NCBI RefSeq assembly: GCF_004402405.1
Contig: NZ_SOFE01000014.1
Coordinates: 1 to 64,000 of the forward strand
Length of the DNA stretch: 64,000 nt
Direction: 5' to 3'
Origin: Cryobacterium levicorallinum
Lineage (GTDB): Bacteria; Actinomycetota; Actinomycetes; Actinomycetales; Microbacteriaceae
A program made the translations under genes and the position numbers. Positions 52,902-62,051 of the stretch are shown here, piece by piece (the stretch's first letter is position 1; each line of letters starts with the position of its first letter). Below the pieces are notes generated by a model. That model had not been told where the DNA came from. It ran no database searches and was given only the letters and a program-made list of their open reading frames with translations.

Positions 52902-54188
52902 TTAGTCGATCAGGTCGTGCCGCACCACGATGGCTTCACGGCCCGGGCCGACGCCGATCGCCGACATGCGCGATCCGCTCATGGCTTCGAGCGCGAGCAC
53001 GTAGTTCTGCGCGGCCTGCGGCAGCTCCTCGAACGTGCGCACACCGGTGATGTCCTCGGTCCAACCGGGTAAGTTCTCGTAGATCGGCACGGCGTGGTGA
53101 AAGTCGCTCTGCGAGACGGGCACCTCGTCGACGCGCACGCCGTCGACCGAGTAAGCCACGCAGACCGGAATCTCGGCCAGGCCGGTGAGCACGTCGAGCT
53201 TGGTGAGCACGAAGTCGGTGACACCGTTGATGCGGGCGGTGTACCGGGCGATCGGGGCGTCGTACCAGCCGCAGCGACGCGGACGGCCGGTCGTGGTGCC
53301 GAACTCGAAACCGTTGGCGCGCAGGTACTCGCCGGACTCGTCGAACAGCTCGGTCGGGAACGGCCCGCTGCCGACGCGGGTCGTGTACGCCTTGACCACG
53401 GCGATGACGCGGTCGATGCGGTTGGGTGCGATACCGGAACCGGTCACCGCGCCGCCCGAGGTGGCGTTCGACGACGTAACAAAGGGGTAGGTGCCGTGGT
53501 CGACGTCGAGCATGGTGGCCTGGCCCCCCTCGAACAAGACGTTCTTGCCGGCCATCAGTGCCTGGTGCAGCAGCAACGCGGTGTCGGTGACCATCGGGCG
53601 CAGGCGTTCGGCGTAACTGAGCAGCTCGGTGACGATCTCCTCGGCCTCGATGGCACGACGGTTGTACACCTTGACCAGCATGTGGTTCTTCTGGTCCAGG
53701 GCGCCCTCGACCTTCTGGCGCAAAATGTTCTCGTCGAACAGGTCCTGCACGCGGATGCCGACGCGGTTGATCTTGTCGGCGTACGCCGGGCCGATGCCGC
53801 GCCCGGTGGTGCCGATCTGGCGTTTTCCGAGAAAACGCTCGGTGACCTTGTCGAGGGTGCGGTGGTACGCCGTGATGACGTGCGCGTTCAGGCTGACCTT
53901 GAGCCGGGAGACGTCGACACCGCGCTCCATCAGCGCGTCGAGCTCTTCAAACAGCACCTCGACGTCGACGACCACGCCGTTCGCGATGACCGGGGTCACT
54001 CCGGGGCTCAGGATGCCCGACGGCAGCAGGTGCAGCGCATACTTCTCATCACCGATGACAACGGTGTGTCCGGCGTTGTTGCCGCCGTTGAACTTGACGA
54101 CATAGTCGACCCGGCTACCGAGCAGGTCGGTGGCCTTGCCCTTGCCCTCGTCGCCCCACTGGGCTCCGATGAGTACGATCGCGGGCAT
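52902..54188 (-). CDS. purA: Adenylosuccinate synthetase
   Basis: 428 residues. GTP-dependent joining of IMP and aspartate toward [68 protein letters not shown] and [14 protein letters not shown] are diagnostic. The ATG follows GGAGGAGAA and abuts the stop of the DUF3151 gene, so the two are coupled. It lies apart from the main pur group. Confidence 0.97.
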   Translation of the reverse strand: MPAIVLIGAQWGDEGKGKATDLLGSRVDYVVKFNGGNNAGHTVVIGDEKYALHLLPSGILSPGVTPVIANGVVVDVEVLFEELDALMERGVDVSRLKVSLNAHVITAYHRTLDKVTERFLGKRQIGTTGRGIGPAYADKINRVGIRVQDLFDENILRQKVEGALDQKNHMLVKVYNRRAIEAEEIVTELLSYAERLRPMVTDTALLLHQALMAGKNVLFEGGQATMLDVDHGTYPFVTSSNATSGGAVTGSGIAPNRIDRVIAVVKAYTTRVGSGPFPTELFDESGEYLRANGFEFGTTTGRPRRCGWYDAPIARYTARINGVTDFVLTKLDVLTGLAEIPVCVAYSVDGVRVDEVPVSQSDFHHAVPIYENLPGWTEDITGVRTFEELPQAAQNYVLALEAMSGSRMSAIGVGPGREAIVVRHDLID

Positions 54189-54674
54189 TTAGTCTTCTCC
54201 TCGAATAACAAAGGCTTCGGTCGGCGGCGCCGGGTCGAAGCCGGGGCTGCCGGTGTAACGGGCTCCGATGATGTCAATGGCGCTCGCATCGGCATCCGTC
54301 AAAAAAGCGGTGAGACGGATGACCTCGTCGGCCTCACCGATCTCTTCGGCACCGCGGCGCAGCGCGAACAGGGCGCGAAGCACCCCGCGGTTGGGTTCGT
54401 GGCGCCACGGAATGGGGCCGTGGCCGCGCCAGCCGGCCTTGCGCAGGGCGTCGAGTCCGCGGTGATAACCGACCCGAGCATAGGCGTACGACTCGAGCAC
54501 ACGGCCCTCGGAATGGGTGGCATCGGCCAGCTCAGCCCAGGCCAGCGGCGACGTCGGGTGCACCTGCACCACAGCGGCGATCTCGCTCCACGCGGTTCGG
54601 CGAAGGGCCTCGAGCACCTCCGGTTCCGCGGGAAGAAGGGTCTCGGGCTCTGAAATCAAATTGTCGCCGGTCAC
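54189..54674 (-). CDS. DUF3151 family protein
   Basis: 161 residues: TLLPAEPEVLEALRRTAW then HPTSPLAWAELADATHSE, GYHRGLDALRKAGWRGHGPI and FLTDADASAIDIIGARYTG fit DUF3151, an actinobacterial family next to purA or fba. Function unknown. TAGGAT at 54680-54685, five bases before the GTG, supports this leaderless start over the TTG at 54689. Forms an operon with purA. Confidence 0.88.
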   Translation of the reverse strand: MTGDNLISEPETLLPAEPEVLEALRRTAWSEIAAVVQVHPTSPLAWAELADATHSEGRVLESYAYARVGYHRGLDALRKAGWRGHGPIPWRHEPNRGVLRALFALRRGAEEIGEADEVIRLTAFLTDADASAIDIIGARYTGSPGFDPAPPTEAFVIRGED

Positions 54675-54736
54675 ACTGAATCCTACCAAGACCGCAGGCC
54701 GCCGCTTTCGGTGCGCTGCCGCCCCTGTCTCGTGAC

Positions 54737-54797
54737 CGCGCCCGATATCGGTGGGCGCTACGTTCGGTTACCGTAGCGAGCACCCACATCGGGCGCG
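54737..54797. repeat. Large imperfect hairpin
   Basis: Two arms of 26 bases, beginning CGCGCCCGAT and ending ATCGGGCGCG, pair at 22 positions around a 9-base loop. It stands between the end of the SnoaL-like gene and the start of the DUF3151-purA operon and could end the first transcript or act on the second promoter. Confidence 0.5.
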
Positions 54798-54833
54798 CTC
54801 ATGCACGCCAGACTGCTGAACGGATGGGCCAGG

Positions 54834-55202
54834 CTACGCTGGGCACTGCTGCCGGGCCGCGACGCGCCAGCCACCATTGACGAACAGATAGGTGGTCGAC
54901 ATGTTCAGTTCGGCCACCACCTCACCGCGCCGGGCAATTGCTTTGTAGACGACGACACCGGCGTGCTCGCCGAGGCGAATGATGGCGGGTTCGTGAATGC
55001 CGTAGCTCTCCCACGGCGCCGCCTGATCAAAGTAGGCGGTGACTTGGTCGCGCGTGATGACAGCGCCCGGCACGATCATCAACCCGTCGTCGGTCATTTC
55101 GCGCTGGTAGTAGGCGCCGCCCGTACCGCCCAGAATGGCCTCCCATCCGGCGTTTTCTTCGTGCAGCAGGCGGGCGGGTAGATCATCAGTGATCGCAGTC
55201 AT
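54834..55202 (-). CDS. SnoaL/NTF2-like fold protein (DUF4440 type)
   Basis: 122 residues. ARLLHEENAGWEAILGGTGG, YYQREMTDDGLMIVPGAVIT and ending TTYLFVNGGWRVAARQQ fit the small cone-shaped NTF2-like fold, used by isomerases and cyclases or as a stress protein. Activity unknown. TAGCGT at 55209-55214, six bases before the ATG, suggests leaderless translation. Confidence 0.75.
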   Translation of the reverse strand: MTAITDDLPARLLHEENAGWEAILGGTGGAYYQREMTDDGLMIVPGAVITRDQVTAYFDQAAPWESYGIHEPAIIRLGEHAGVVVYKAIARRGEVVAELNMSTTYLFVNGGWRVAARQQCPA

Positions 55203-55244
55203 ACCGTCACGCTAGCCCCAAACCGTCACCGAATGAAGGAAAAA

Positions 55245-55895
55245 TCAGAACCGGTGCTGAACCACCCAGGAATGCATGGTGACGGCCGCGGCGGCCGAGG
55301 CGTTGATCGAGCGGGTCGACCCGAACTGGCTGATTTCGACGATGGATTCCGCGGCGGCGATGGCCTGCTCCGACAGTCCGGGGCCCTCCTGGCCGAACAG
55401 AAGCACGCAGCGCTCTGGGAAGCTGAAGGTCTCGATGATGACGCTTCCTGGCACGTTGTCGATCGCGATCACCGGCAGCGCCTCTGCGGCACACCATTGC
55501 ACGAACGCGGCGACATCCGTGTGGTGCAGCACATGCTGGTAGCGGTCGGTAACCATGGCACCGCGCTTGTTCCAGCGTTTGCGCCCGATAATGTGCACGG
55601 TGTCGGCGCCGAACGCGTTGGCGCTGCGCACGATCGAACCGATGTTCATGTCATGCTGCCAGTTTTCAATCGCCACGTGAAACGGATGCCGGTGCTCATC
55701 CAGGTCAGCCACAATCGCGGCCATATTCCAGTAGCGATACCGGTCGATCACGTTGCGGGTGTCGCCGTGCTCGAGCAGCTCGGCGTCGTACCGGTCTTCG
55801 CTCGGCCACTCCCCCGGCCACGGACCGACCCCGTAGGTGGAGCGTTCGGAGGAAGAGCTGTCGACGGCGAAGGTGGGGGCGGCTGGTTCGATCAC
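55245..55895 (-). CDS. TrmH/SpoU family RNA 2-O-ribose methyltransferase
   Basis: 216 residues. The three SpoU motifs are present: NIGSIVRSANAFGADTVHII, LLFGQEGPGLSEQ and FGSTRSINASAAAAVTMHSW (knotted SAM site). Target is a tRNA or rRNA ribose, not determinable here. GTG start. Divergent from mntH, 74 bases apart. Confidence 0.88.
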   Translation of the reverse strand: MIEPAAPTFAVDSSSSERSTYGVGPWPGEWPSEDRYDAELLEHGDTRNVIDRYRYWNMAAIVADLDEHRHPFHVAIENWQHDMNIGSIVRSANAFGADTVHIIGRKRWNKRGAMVTDRYQHVLHHTDVAAFVQWCAAEALPVIAIDNVPGSVIIETFSFPERCVLLFGQEGPGLSEQAIAAAESIVEISQFGSTRSINASAAAAVTMHSWVVQHRF

Positions 55896-55943
55896 TGCTT
55901 AACCGTAACCCGCCGGCCGAACCCAGATTCGGGCTTTCGGTCT

Positions 55944-55957
55944 GCCTAAATTTCGGC
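55944..55957. promoter_or_regulatory. Candidate MntR operator before mntH
   Basis: GCCTAAATTTCGGC is palindromic except one pair. It directly precedes TAGGGT (55958-55963), the probable -10 of mntH, so a bound repressor would block transcription. A DtxR-family regulator gene of the MntR type lies 3.4 kb downstream. The exact MntR consensus in this family is not known to me. Confidence 0.5.
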
Positions 55958-55969
55958 TAGGGTTTCGGC

Positions 55970-57241
55970 ATGTCTAAAACGGATGCCCCCGCTCCCGATC
56001 GCGTGCTCGCCCAGGCTCCCACCACGGTCGCCTCCAGCCGCCTGCTGTGGCTGCTCGGACCGGCCCTCGTCGCCGGGGTCGCCTATCTCGACCCGGGCAA
56101 TGTCGCGAGCAATATGACCGCCGGAGCCCGTTACGGCTATCTGCTGGTCTGGGTGGTCGTGGCTGGCAACGTGATGGCCTGGCTCATTCAGTACCTCTCG
56201 GCCAAGCTTGGGATCGTCACCGGGCAGAGCCTCCCCGAGATTCTCGGGGTGCGCATGAAACGGCCCACCGCGCGGCGGCTCTATTGGATTCAGGCCGAAC
56301 TCGTCGCCATGGCCACCGACCTCGCCGAGATCATCGGCGGCGCCGTCGCCCTCAACTTGCTGTTCAACCTGCCGCTGATCTGGGGCGGCGTGATCACCGG
56401 AACCATCTCGATGATCGTGCTCATGGTGCACTCGCGGCGGGGACCGCGCATTTTCGAACGCGTCATCATCATGCTCATGCTCATTATCACCATCGGTTTC
56501 ACGGCCGGCGTCTTCGTCTCCCCGCCCGATGCCGGCGGCGTTCTCGACGGTCTGGTTCCGCGCTTCGAGGGCAGCAACTCGGTGCTGCTCGCCGCGTCCA
56601 TTCTCGGCGCGACGATCATGCCGCACGCCATCTATGCGCACTCCTCGCTCACCCGCGACCGATTCCCGGAATGGCAGGGCGTGGTCGCGACCCGCCGCCT
56701 GCTCTGGGCCACGAAATGGGACGTCACGATCGCGATGGCCATCGCCGGAACAGTGAATCTGGCGATTCTGCTGCTCGCAGCATCCGCTTTGCAGGGTGTG
56801 GACGGAACCGACACGCTCGAGGGAGCCTATGCGGCGCTCAAGGACACGCTTGGACCGATCGTCGCGACGCTGTTTGCGGTGGGACTGCTCGCGTCGGGGC
56901 TCGCCTCAACCTCGGTCGGCGCCTATGCCGGGGCCGAGATTATGCACGGCCTGCTGCACGTGCGCATTCCGCTCCTGCTTCGACGGCTGGTCACGCTGAT
57001 TCCGGCTCTGCTCATTCTGGGCGTCGGGTTCGACCCCACCCAGGCGCTCGTGCTCAGCCAGGTGGTGCTCTCGTTCGGCATTCCGTTCGCGCTGATTCCG
57101 CTGGTCTGGCTGACCGCGCAGCGCGGCCTGCTCGGCACGTTCACCAACCGCTGGTTCACGACCGCCGCCGGTGTGGTGTGCGCGCTGGCGCTGGTCGCCC
57201 TCAACGTGGTGCTGCTCGTACTCGTCTTCACCGGAGCGTAA
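55970..57241 (+). CDS. mntH: NRAMP family divalent metal transporter (manganese)
   Basis: 423 residues, about eleven membrane spans. The metal site is visible: GVAYLDPGNVASNM in span 1 and ILGATIMPHAIYAHSSL in span 6, the latter with the Met-Pro-His typical of Mn/Fe transporters. Proton-coupled manganese uptake is expected. Leaderless start likely, TAGGGT six bases before the ATG. Possibly regulated by the MntR-like protein at 59360. Confidence 0.92.
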   Translation: MSKTDAPAPDRVLAQAPTTVASSRLLWLLGPALVAGVAYLDPGNVASNMTAGARYGYLLVWVVVAGNVMAWLIQYLSAKLGIVTGQSLPEILGVRMKRPTARRLYWIQAELVAMATDLAEIIGGAVALNLLFNLPLIWGGVITGTISMIVLMVHSRRGPRIFERVIIMLMLIITIGFTAGVFVSPPDAGGVLDGLVPRFEGSNSVLLAASILGATIMPHAIYAHSSLTRDRFPEWQGVVATRRLLWATKWDVTIAMAIAGTVNLAILLLAASALQGVDGTDTLEGAYAALKDTLGPIVATLFAVGLLASGLASTSVGAYAGAEIMHGLLHVRIPLLLRRLVTLIPALLILGVGFDPTQALVLSQVVLSFGIPFALIPLVWLTAQRGLLGTFTNRWFTTAAGVVCALALVALNVVLLVLVFTGA

Positions 57242-57291
57242 CGGTCGGCCAACGTGTCGGCGCCTCCCGTTGCTCGAGTTCGCCGACCGCA

Positions 57292-57335
57292 ATAAAACGG
57301 CCGCCACCCGCCCAATTGGCGAGGTGACGGCCGCA
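57292..57335. terminator. Intrinsic terminator of the BspA-like gene
   Basis: CGGCCG-rich hairpin (57298-57333) with TTTTATT following it on the minus strand, 15 bases past the surface-protein stop. It can also serve mntH on the plus strand, though without a T-run there. Confidence 0.75.
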
Positions 57336-57348
57336 ACAGGCGGATGCC

Positions 57349-59055
57349 CTACGCGGCGACCCGACGACGCCGAACGACGAGCGCGGCTCCGGCTACCAGC
57401 AGCAGCAGCGCGGCGACGCCGAGCGGCGCACCAGCGAAGCCAGTCGAAGCCAGGGAAGCCGCGGCAGCAGCCGTAACCGCGGAGGCAGCAGCCGCTTCAA
57501 CGGATGACAGATAGGTCACAATGCCCCCGGCGCCAACAGTGAAGTACACGACGCTGCTGAGAGCGCTGCCGTCGGCAGCCGTTCCGCTGAACGTGACGGT
57601 GTGCGCGCCGGCTTCCATCCCGGCGGGCATGACGCCCGTGCCGGTGACAGTACCGTCGAGGCTGGCGGATCCAAACGCGATCGTGACCGGGGTCGAACGC
57701 ACGACCACCGTGTAGGCGGACTCTGCCAGCAACCCCACTGCCGAGACGGTGACCGTGGAGCCGGCCACGACATCGCCGATAGCCAGGTCGAGGTCAAGGG
57801 TCAGCGCGGCGGCAACAGGGGTGTCGGTCGGGGTGTCGGTCGGGGTGTCGGTCGGGGTGTCGGTCGGGGCATCGACCACTGCCGTCCATTTCGCATACGC
57901 GGTCACATCGACGGTCACTGGCGTACCGAAGTCGAACGGAACCTGGAGAACTTCTGCATCGCTGTACCAGCCGCTGAACAACCAGCCCGATTCCGACGGA
58001 TCATCTGGACGAACTGCTGAATCCCCAGCACTCACCGACTGGGCGTTCACGGCGGTGCCGTGCCCGTTCAGCTCAAACGTCACGGTCGGGTCAAGCACTT
58101 CGGCCACGTAGAGCGCGGTGTTGTGGCCCTTCCAAGTCGGGTGGGTGAACCCGCCGTCTCCGACGATTTCGAAGCCCCACTCAGCCAGGTAGCTAACGAC
58201 CAACGCGTTGGATTCGCCCAGCGACGCGCTGCTTCCGGGAGCTGCCCAAGACGTCGGCGCGCGGCCGGCAAACGTCACCGACGCCAGCGACGTGTTGTTA
58301 TAGAAGACACCCTGCCCCAGGCTCGTAACCGTCGAAGGAATGACGACTGACGGGATATTGGCGTGGGCAAAGACCCAGTTGCCGAGCGTCTCCAGCCCCT
58401 CATTCAGGGTCACCTCGGTCAGGAATAGGTTGTGGTCGAATGCATCGTTGCCAATTTCGGTCACGGACCCCGGAATGCTAACGGAAGTGAATTCGTTATA
58501 GGAAAAAGCACCGGTGCCGATAGTGGCGAGAGCCCCCTCCTCCTGAAAGGTGACGCCGGTCATATTGTTGCCGGAGAAAGCGTAGTTTCCGATACTGGTC
58601 ACCGACGCCGGAATGGCAACAGACGCACCCAAGATTGTGCCGTAAAACGCGCTTTCACCAATGGTGCGCAGCCCCTCGGGCAGGGTTACCGAGGTCAACG
58701 AGGCATATTGGAAGGCTGCCGCACCAATGGTGAGCAGCCCCTCGGGGAGGGTCACCGAGGTCAACGAGGCGAATTGAAAGGCGTTCGCGCCAATGGCAGT
58801 GAGGGTATAGGGCGCGTACGCACCCGGGAAACTCTCGGGAAACGCGAGCGTCGTTGCGGAGCCTTCGTAGTACGTCGCTGTTGCACTCATCGTTGTATCG
58901 TCGAATGCGTAAACGACGTCATCTATGGTCAGGTCGGTCATCGCTGCCTGCGCGGGAACCGCGACCAGTACCGAGCCCAGAATCAGCGCTGCCGCAACGG
59001 ATGCCGCCACCACCCGCGACGAATTACCTCGCGGAACCGAAAAAAACCTGCGCAC
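57349..59055 (-). CDS. BspA-type leucine-rich repeat surface protein with LAxTG-like anchor
   Basis: 568 residues. Signal peptide (VVAASVAAALILGSVLVAVP); about eight BspA LRR units of the form LTSVTLPEGLxTIGxxAFxx between residues 75 and 270; a Listeria-Bacteroides repeat around WLFSGWYSDAE; a (PTDT)4 spacer; a beta domain; and a C-terminal LASTGF, hydrophobic span and RRRRV tail, a sortase-type sorting signal. It should be bound to the cell wall and could take part in adhesion. The GTG at 59053-59055 follows GGAGG, better than the ATG at 59067. BspA repeats are frequent in host-associated or anaerobic bacteria, so transfer is possible. Confidence 0.85.
   Translation of the reverse strand: MRRFFSVPRGNSSRVVAASVAAALILGSVLVAVPAQAAMTDLTIDDVVYAFDDTTMSATATYYEGSATTLAFPESFPGAYAPYTLTAIGANAFQFASLTSVTLPEGLLTIGAAAFQYASLTSVTLPEGLRTIGESAFYGTILGASVAIPASVTSIGNYAFSGNNMTGVTFQEEGALATIGTGAFSYNEFTSVSIPGSVTEIGNDAFDHNLFLTEVTLNEGLETLGNWVFAHANIPSVVIPSTVTSLGQGVFYNNTSLASVTFAGRAPTSWAAPGSSASLGESNALVVSYLAEWGFEIVGDGGFTHPTWKGHNTALYVAEVLDPTVTFELNGHGTAVNAQSVSAGDSAVRPDDPSESGWLFSGWYSDAEVLQVPFDFGTPVTVDVTAYAKWTAVVDAPTDTPTDTPTDTPTDTPVAAALTLDLDLAIGDVVAGSTVTVSAVGLLAESAYTVVVRSTPVTIAFGSASLDGTVTGTGVMPAGMEAGAHTVTFSGTAADGSALSSVVYFTVGAGGIVTYLSSVEAAAASAVTAAAAASLASTGFAGAPLGVAALLLLVAGAALVVRRRRVAA
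57821..57868 (-). repeat. 12-bp tandem repeat encoding PTDT
   Basis: Four exact copies of GTGTCGGTCGGG on the plus strand, coding for PTDT on the minus strand in the spacer before the C-terminal domain. Exact identity at DNA level implies recent expansion. Confidence 0.9.
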
Positions 59056-59359
59056 TGCGACCTCCATTAGCTAACCCATCCCCTGTCACTCCGGCAGAGC
59101 CCGTCGTGCACAGCAATTTCTCGGCGAGACGCCGAATTCTGATCGTATGGTGTGCATTGCCCCTTCACCCCCCTCTGTGTCAATTTGTGCAGAAAACCAG
59201 TGCCGAAATCCCAGTGCAGAGATCCCAGTGCCGAGATCGCCCGGATTCCAGCCCACAACGTGCCCACCGGCAGCTTCGGTAGCTCTCGCGTGTTGGCCGA
59301 CGGCACCGACTCGCCTGGCACTGGCTTCCCCGTCAGCCAACTTGCTACCCTGAAGAGAA
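59056..59359. other. Divergent region, BspA-like gene and mntR
   Basis: 304 bases. Main feature is a 14-bp tandem repeat of three units at 59197-59238 (CCAGTGCCGAAATC and two near copies). TACCCT at 59346-59351 is eight bases before the MntR-like start and is probably its -10. Confidence 0.5.
59197..59238. repeat. 14-bp tandem repeat, three copies
   Basis: CCAGTGCCGAAATC, CCAGTGCAGAGATC, CCAGTGCCGAGATC in direct array between two divergent genes. Could be a cluster of regulator sites or a simple slippage array. Confidence 0.7.
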
Positions 59360-60004
59360 ATGACCTACACGACCGGCGCCGCCGAGGACTACCTCAAGAC
59401 CATCTACTCCCACACCGAGTGGCAGAGCGACCTGATCACCCCGTCGGCGCTGGCCGTGCGACTGGGAGTGGCGCCGTCATCCGTTACCGAAATGGTGAAG
59501 AAGCTCGCCGCGAGCGGGCTGATCACCCACGTTCCCTACGGGCCGCTGGCGCTGACGGATGCCGGCCGGCTACGAGCAACGGCGGTCGTGCGCCGGCATC
59601 GCCTGATCGAAACCTGGCTGGTCGGCGAAATGGGCTACGACTGGGACCAGGTACACGACGAAGCCGAAATTCTCGAGCACTCCATCTCGGATCGCCTGCT
59701 CGAAGCGATCAACGCCCGGCTCGGGTTTCCAGCGCACGATCCGCACGGCGATCCCATTCCGGCCGCCGACGGCTCCGTCGTGCGGGAGCCGTCGGCGCTG
59801 CTGGCCGAGGCCGCGGTCGGGCACGCCGGAGTCGTGCTGCGCATCAGCGACCGCGACCCCGCAGTGCTGCGCGAACTCGCAGCTGACCTGATCGGACCAG
59901 GCACCGCATTCACCCTCGCGGCGCCACTGACCATCGTGTTAGCGGATGGCCAGAGCCGGCTGATCACGCCAGCTGCTGCCGCGTCCATCTGGGTCACCGC
60001 CTGA
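59360..60004 (+). CDS. DtxR/MntR family metal-dependent regulator
   Basis: 214 residues. Winged helix (AAEDYLKTIYSHTEWQ, ALAVRLGVAPSSVTEMVKKL, residues 1-60), metal-binding dimer domain (RRHRLIETWLVGEMGY then HDEAEILEHSISDRLLEAI) and a C-terminal SH3-like FeoA part. With mntH close by, manganese is the likely co-repressor; iron cannot be excluded. TACCCT-8-ATG start geometry. Confidence 0.87.
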   Translation: MTYTTGAAEDYLKTIYSHTEWQSDLITPSALAVRLGVAPSSVTEMVKKLAASGLITHVPYGPLALTDAGRLRATAVVRRHRLIETWLVGEMGYDWDQVHDEAEILEHSISDRLLEAINARLGFPAHDPHGDPIPAADGSVVREPSALLAEAAVGHAGVVLRISDRDPAVLRELAADLIGPGTAFTLAAPLTIVLADGQSRLITPAAAASIWVTA

Positions 60005-60150
60005 GGCACTAGCCAGCTTTCGGCAGTTTCGGCCGTCGTGCCGGCACGGGCGATTTCGGGTGGGGCCGCAGCATCCGCTTTATTGCCTGAGATGTAACCG
60101 AGGCGAAACCTCGCGCAGCTAGGCTGAGAGTCGACATGAAGGAGCGCCCG

Positions 60151-60951
60151 ATGGCACGACGCGACGAAATCGAATGCTGGCTCACCGACATGGACGGTGT
60201 GCTCGTGCACGAGAATGAGGCCCTCCCCGGAGCCTCCGAACTGCTGCAGCAGTGGACGGATTCTGGCACCCCGTTTCTGGTGCTCACCAATAACTCCATT
60301 TTCACGCCGCGTGACCTGAGCGCCCGGCTGCGTTCGAGCGGGCTGAACGTGCCGGAGGACCGCATCTGGACCTCGGCGCTCGCGACGGCAGACTTTCTTC
60401 AATCGCAGATGCCTGGTGGCACGGCGTTCGTGATCGGCGAGGCCGGAATCACCACTGCCCTGCACGAGGCCGGCTTTATAATGACCGAAACCGCTCCCGA
60501 CTATGTCGTGGTTGGTGAGACGCGCAACTATTCGTTCGAGGCCATCACCAAGGCGATTCGGCTAATTCTGGGCGGCGCACGGTTCATCGCGACGAATCCG
60601 GATGCCACCGGACCGAGCAAAGACGGCCCGATGCCAGCGACCGGGGCAATTGCGGCGCTGATCACCAAGGCCACCGGCATGGAACCCTATGTCGTCGGTA
60701 AGCCCAACCCCATGATGTTCCGTTCCGCGATGAACAAGATCGGCGCGCACTCCGAGAACACCGGCATGATCGGCGACCGGATGGACACCGACATTGTCGC
60801 CGGCATCGAGGCTGGTCTGCACACGATTCTCGTGATGACCGGCATAAGCGACGAGGCCGAGATCAACCGGTACCCGTTCCGGCCAGACGAGATCGTGGCT
60901 GGTGTGCACGAGCTGCTCGTGACCGAACTGATCGAGAGCGACGAGCTCTAG
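60151..60951 (+). CDS. HAD-IIA family hydrolase (NagD-like phosphatase)
   Basis: 266 residues. CWLTDMDGVLVHENEALPGA holds the nucleophile Asp, FLVLTNNS motif II, YVVGKPNPMMF with the Lys and MIGDRMDTDIVAGIEAG motif IV. Broad phosphatase such as 4-nitrophenyl- or nucleotide phosphatase. The ATG at 60151 is preceded by AAGGAG; ATG at 60136 is possible. Confidence 0.88.
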   Translation: MARRDEIECWLTDMDGVLVHENEALPGASELLQQWTDSGTPFLVLTNNSIFTPRDLSARLRSSGLNVPEDRIWTSALATADFLQSQMPGGTAFVIGEAGITTALHEAGFIMTETAPDYVVVGETRNYSFEAITKAIRLILGGARFIATNPDATGPSKDGPMPATGAIAALITKATGMEPYVVGKPNPMMFRSAMNKIGAHSENTGMIGDRMDTDIVAGIEAGLHTILVMTGISDEAEINRYPFRPDEIVAGVHELLVTELIESDEL

Positions 60952-60956
60952 GCCGC

Positions 60957-62051
60957 TCAGACTCCGGGTCCGGCTCCCATGATGCTCATGCTGATCGGCT
61001 CAGCCGAGGCCCGGCTGGCGAAGCAGTAGAAGTTGCGTGGCTCGTCGGTCCACTGGTCTTCGGTGATCGGATAGCTGCCCTGCATCTGCAGGTTCGGGTA
61101 GGCGCCGGCGGCGTTCAGGTCCAGAATTCCGGGGCTCGTGCACAGTAGGTTGATCTGCGCGGCCAGTGCGGCTTCGCCTGGAAAGGCCGTGGTCGCGTCG
61201 CCGCCGAAGTCGCCGCGGAACACCAGCTGAGCCGTATGCGAGGCCGCGCAATCGACGACCGTGAAGTCTTCTTCCCACGGCGAGCCGTAGGGTTCGAGGC
61301 ATTCCCCGCCGAACAGGGTATTCCACTCGTGCACGCCGGCCAGCTGTACCGCGGTAATCTCCGGCGTCGGAGTCGGCGTGGGAGTTGGTGTCGGTGTGGG
61401 CGAAGCGGATTGGGTGGGCGCGGCTACCGGAACCGGGCTCGCGACGAGCCGTTGGCCTAGATAGAACAGTCCAGCGAGAACGATGGCCGCGAGCAGTCCG
61501 ACGGCGGTCCAGACCAGGCTGGCCTGGCGGGCACCGCCGGTACCCCGCCGGGAGCGGTGGCGGCTCGGCGGCTCGGCAGCTGTCGGCGCCGCGATCGGGG
61601 TCGCGGCGCCGACGATGACGGTCGTGGCGGCCGCAGCACCGCTGGCCTCAGACTCGGTGGCACCGCACGTGCCCGGCGCAGTCAGCAGCTCGGTCGGCTG
61701 ATCGCCGAAGTCCTCACCGGACTGAGAGCGGATGCTCCCCGCCGGGCCCTGCGGACCAGCATCCGTTTCAGAACTGGGCAGGTCGACGGTCGCTGCCGGG
61801 ACTTCGGGGGCGACGGGCGCCAGCTCGACGGCGGCAACCGGTTCGGCCTGTGCCTCAGCGGCGCGGTGGCCTCTTCGCCCGAGCTCGTCCGAAACGGGCG
61901 CGACCGGAACAATGGGAGCGGCGGCATCCGCATCGTCAGCACCGGACGCCACCAGCGAGTCGGCACCGGATTCCGCACCCGACTCGCCGACGGGCTTGCC
62001 GAGCTGCGACGCGAGCCAGGCGATTCCGAGCTCGTCGTCGTCTGGCGCCAC
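60957..62051 (-). CDS. Single-span membrane protein with extracytoplasmic septum-formation-like domain
   Basis: 364 residues. A long acidic, Ala/Pro-rich cytoplasmic part to about 175, basic RHRSRRGTGGARQ, one membrane span (LVWTAVGLLAAIVLAGLFYL near 180-200), a (PT)n linker and a C-terminal domain with paired cysteines (GGECLEPYGSPWEEDFTVVD then CAASHTAQLVF; LLCTSPG; FYCFASR) resembling septum-formation (DUF4190-associated) domains. Function unknown. The GTG start overlaps the pyrE stop by one base (TAGTG), so the two are coupled. Confidence 0.72.
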   Translation of the reverse strand: MAPDDDELGIAWLASQLGKPVGESGAESGADSLVASGADDADAAAPIVPVAPVSDELGRRGHRAAEAQAEPVAAVELAPVAPEVPAATVDLPSSETDAGPQGPAGSIRSQSGEDFGDQPTELLTAPGTCGATESEASGAAAATTVIVGAATPIAAPTAAEPPSRHRSRRGTGGARQASLVWTAVGLLAAIVLAGLFYLGQRLVASPVPVAAPTQSASPTPTPTPTPTPTPEITAVQLAGVHEWNTLFGGECLEPYGSPWEEDFTVVDCAASHTAQLVFRGDFGGDATTAFPGEAALAAQINLLCTSPGILDLNAAGAYPNLQMQGSYPITEDQWTDEPRNFYCFASRASAEPISMSIMGAGPGV

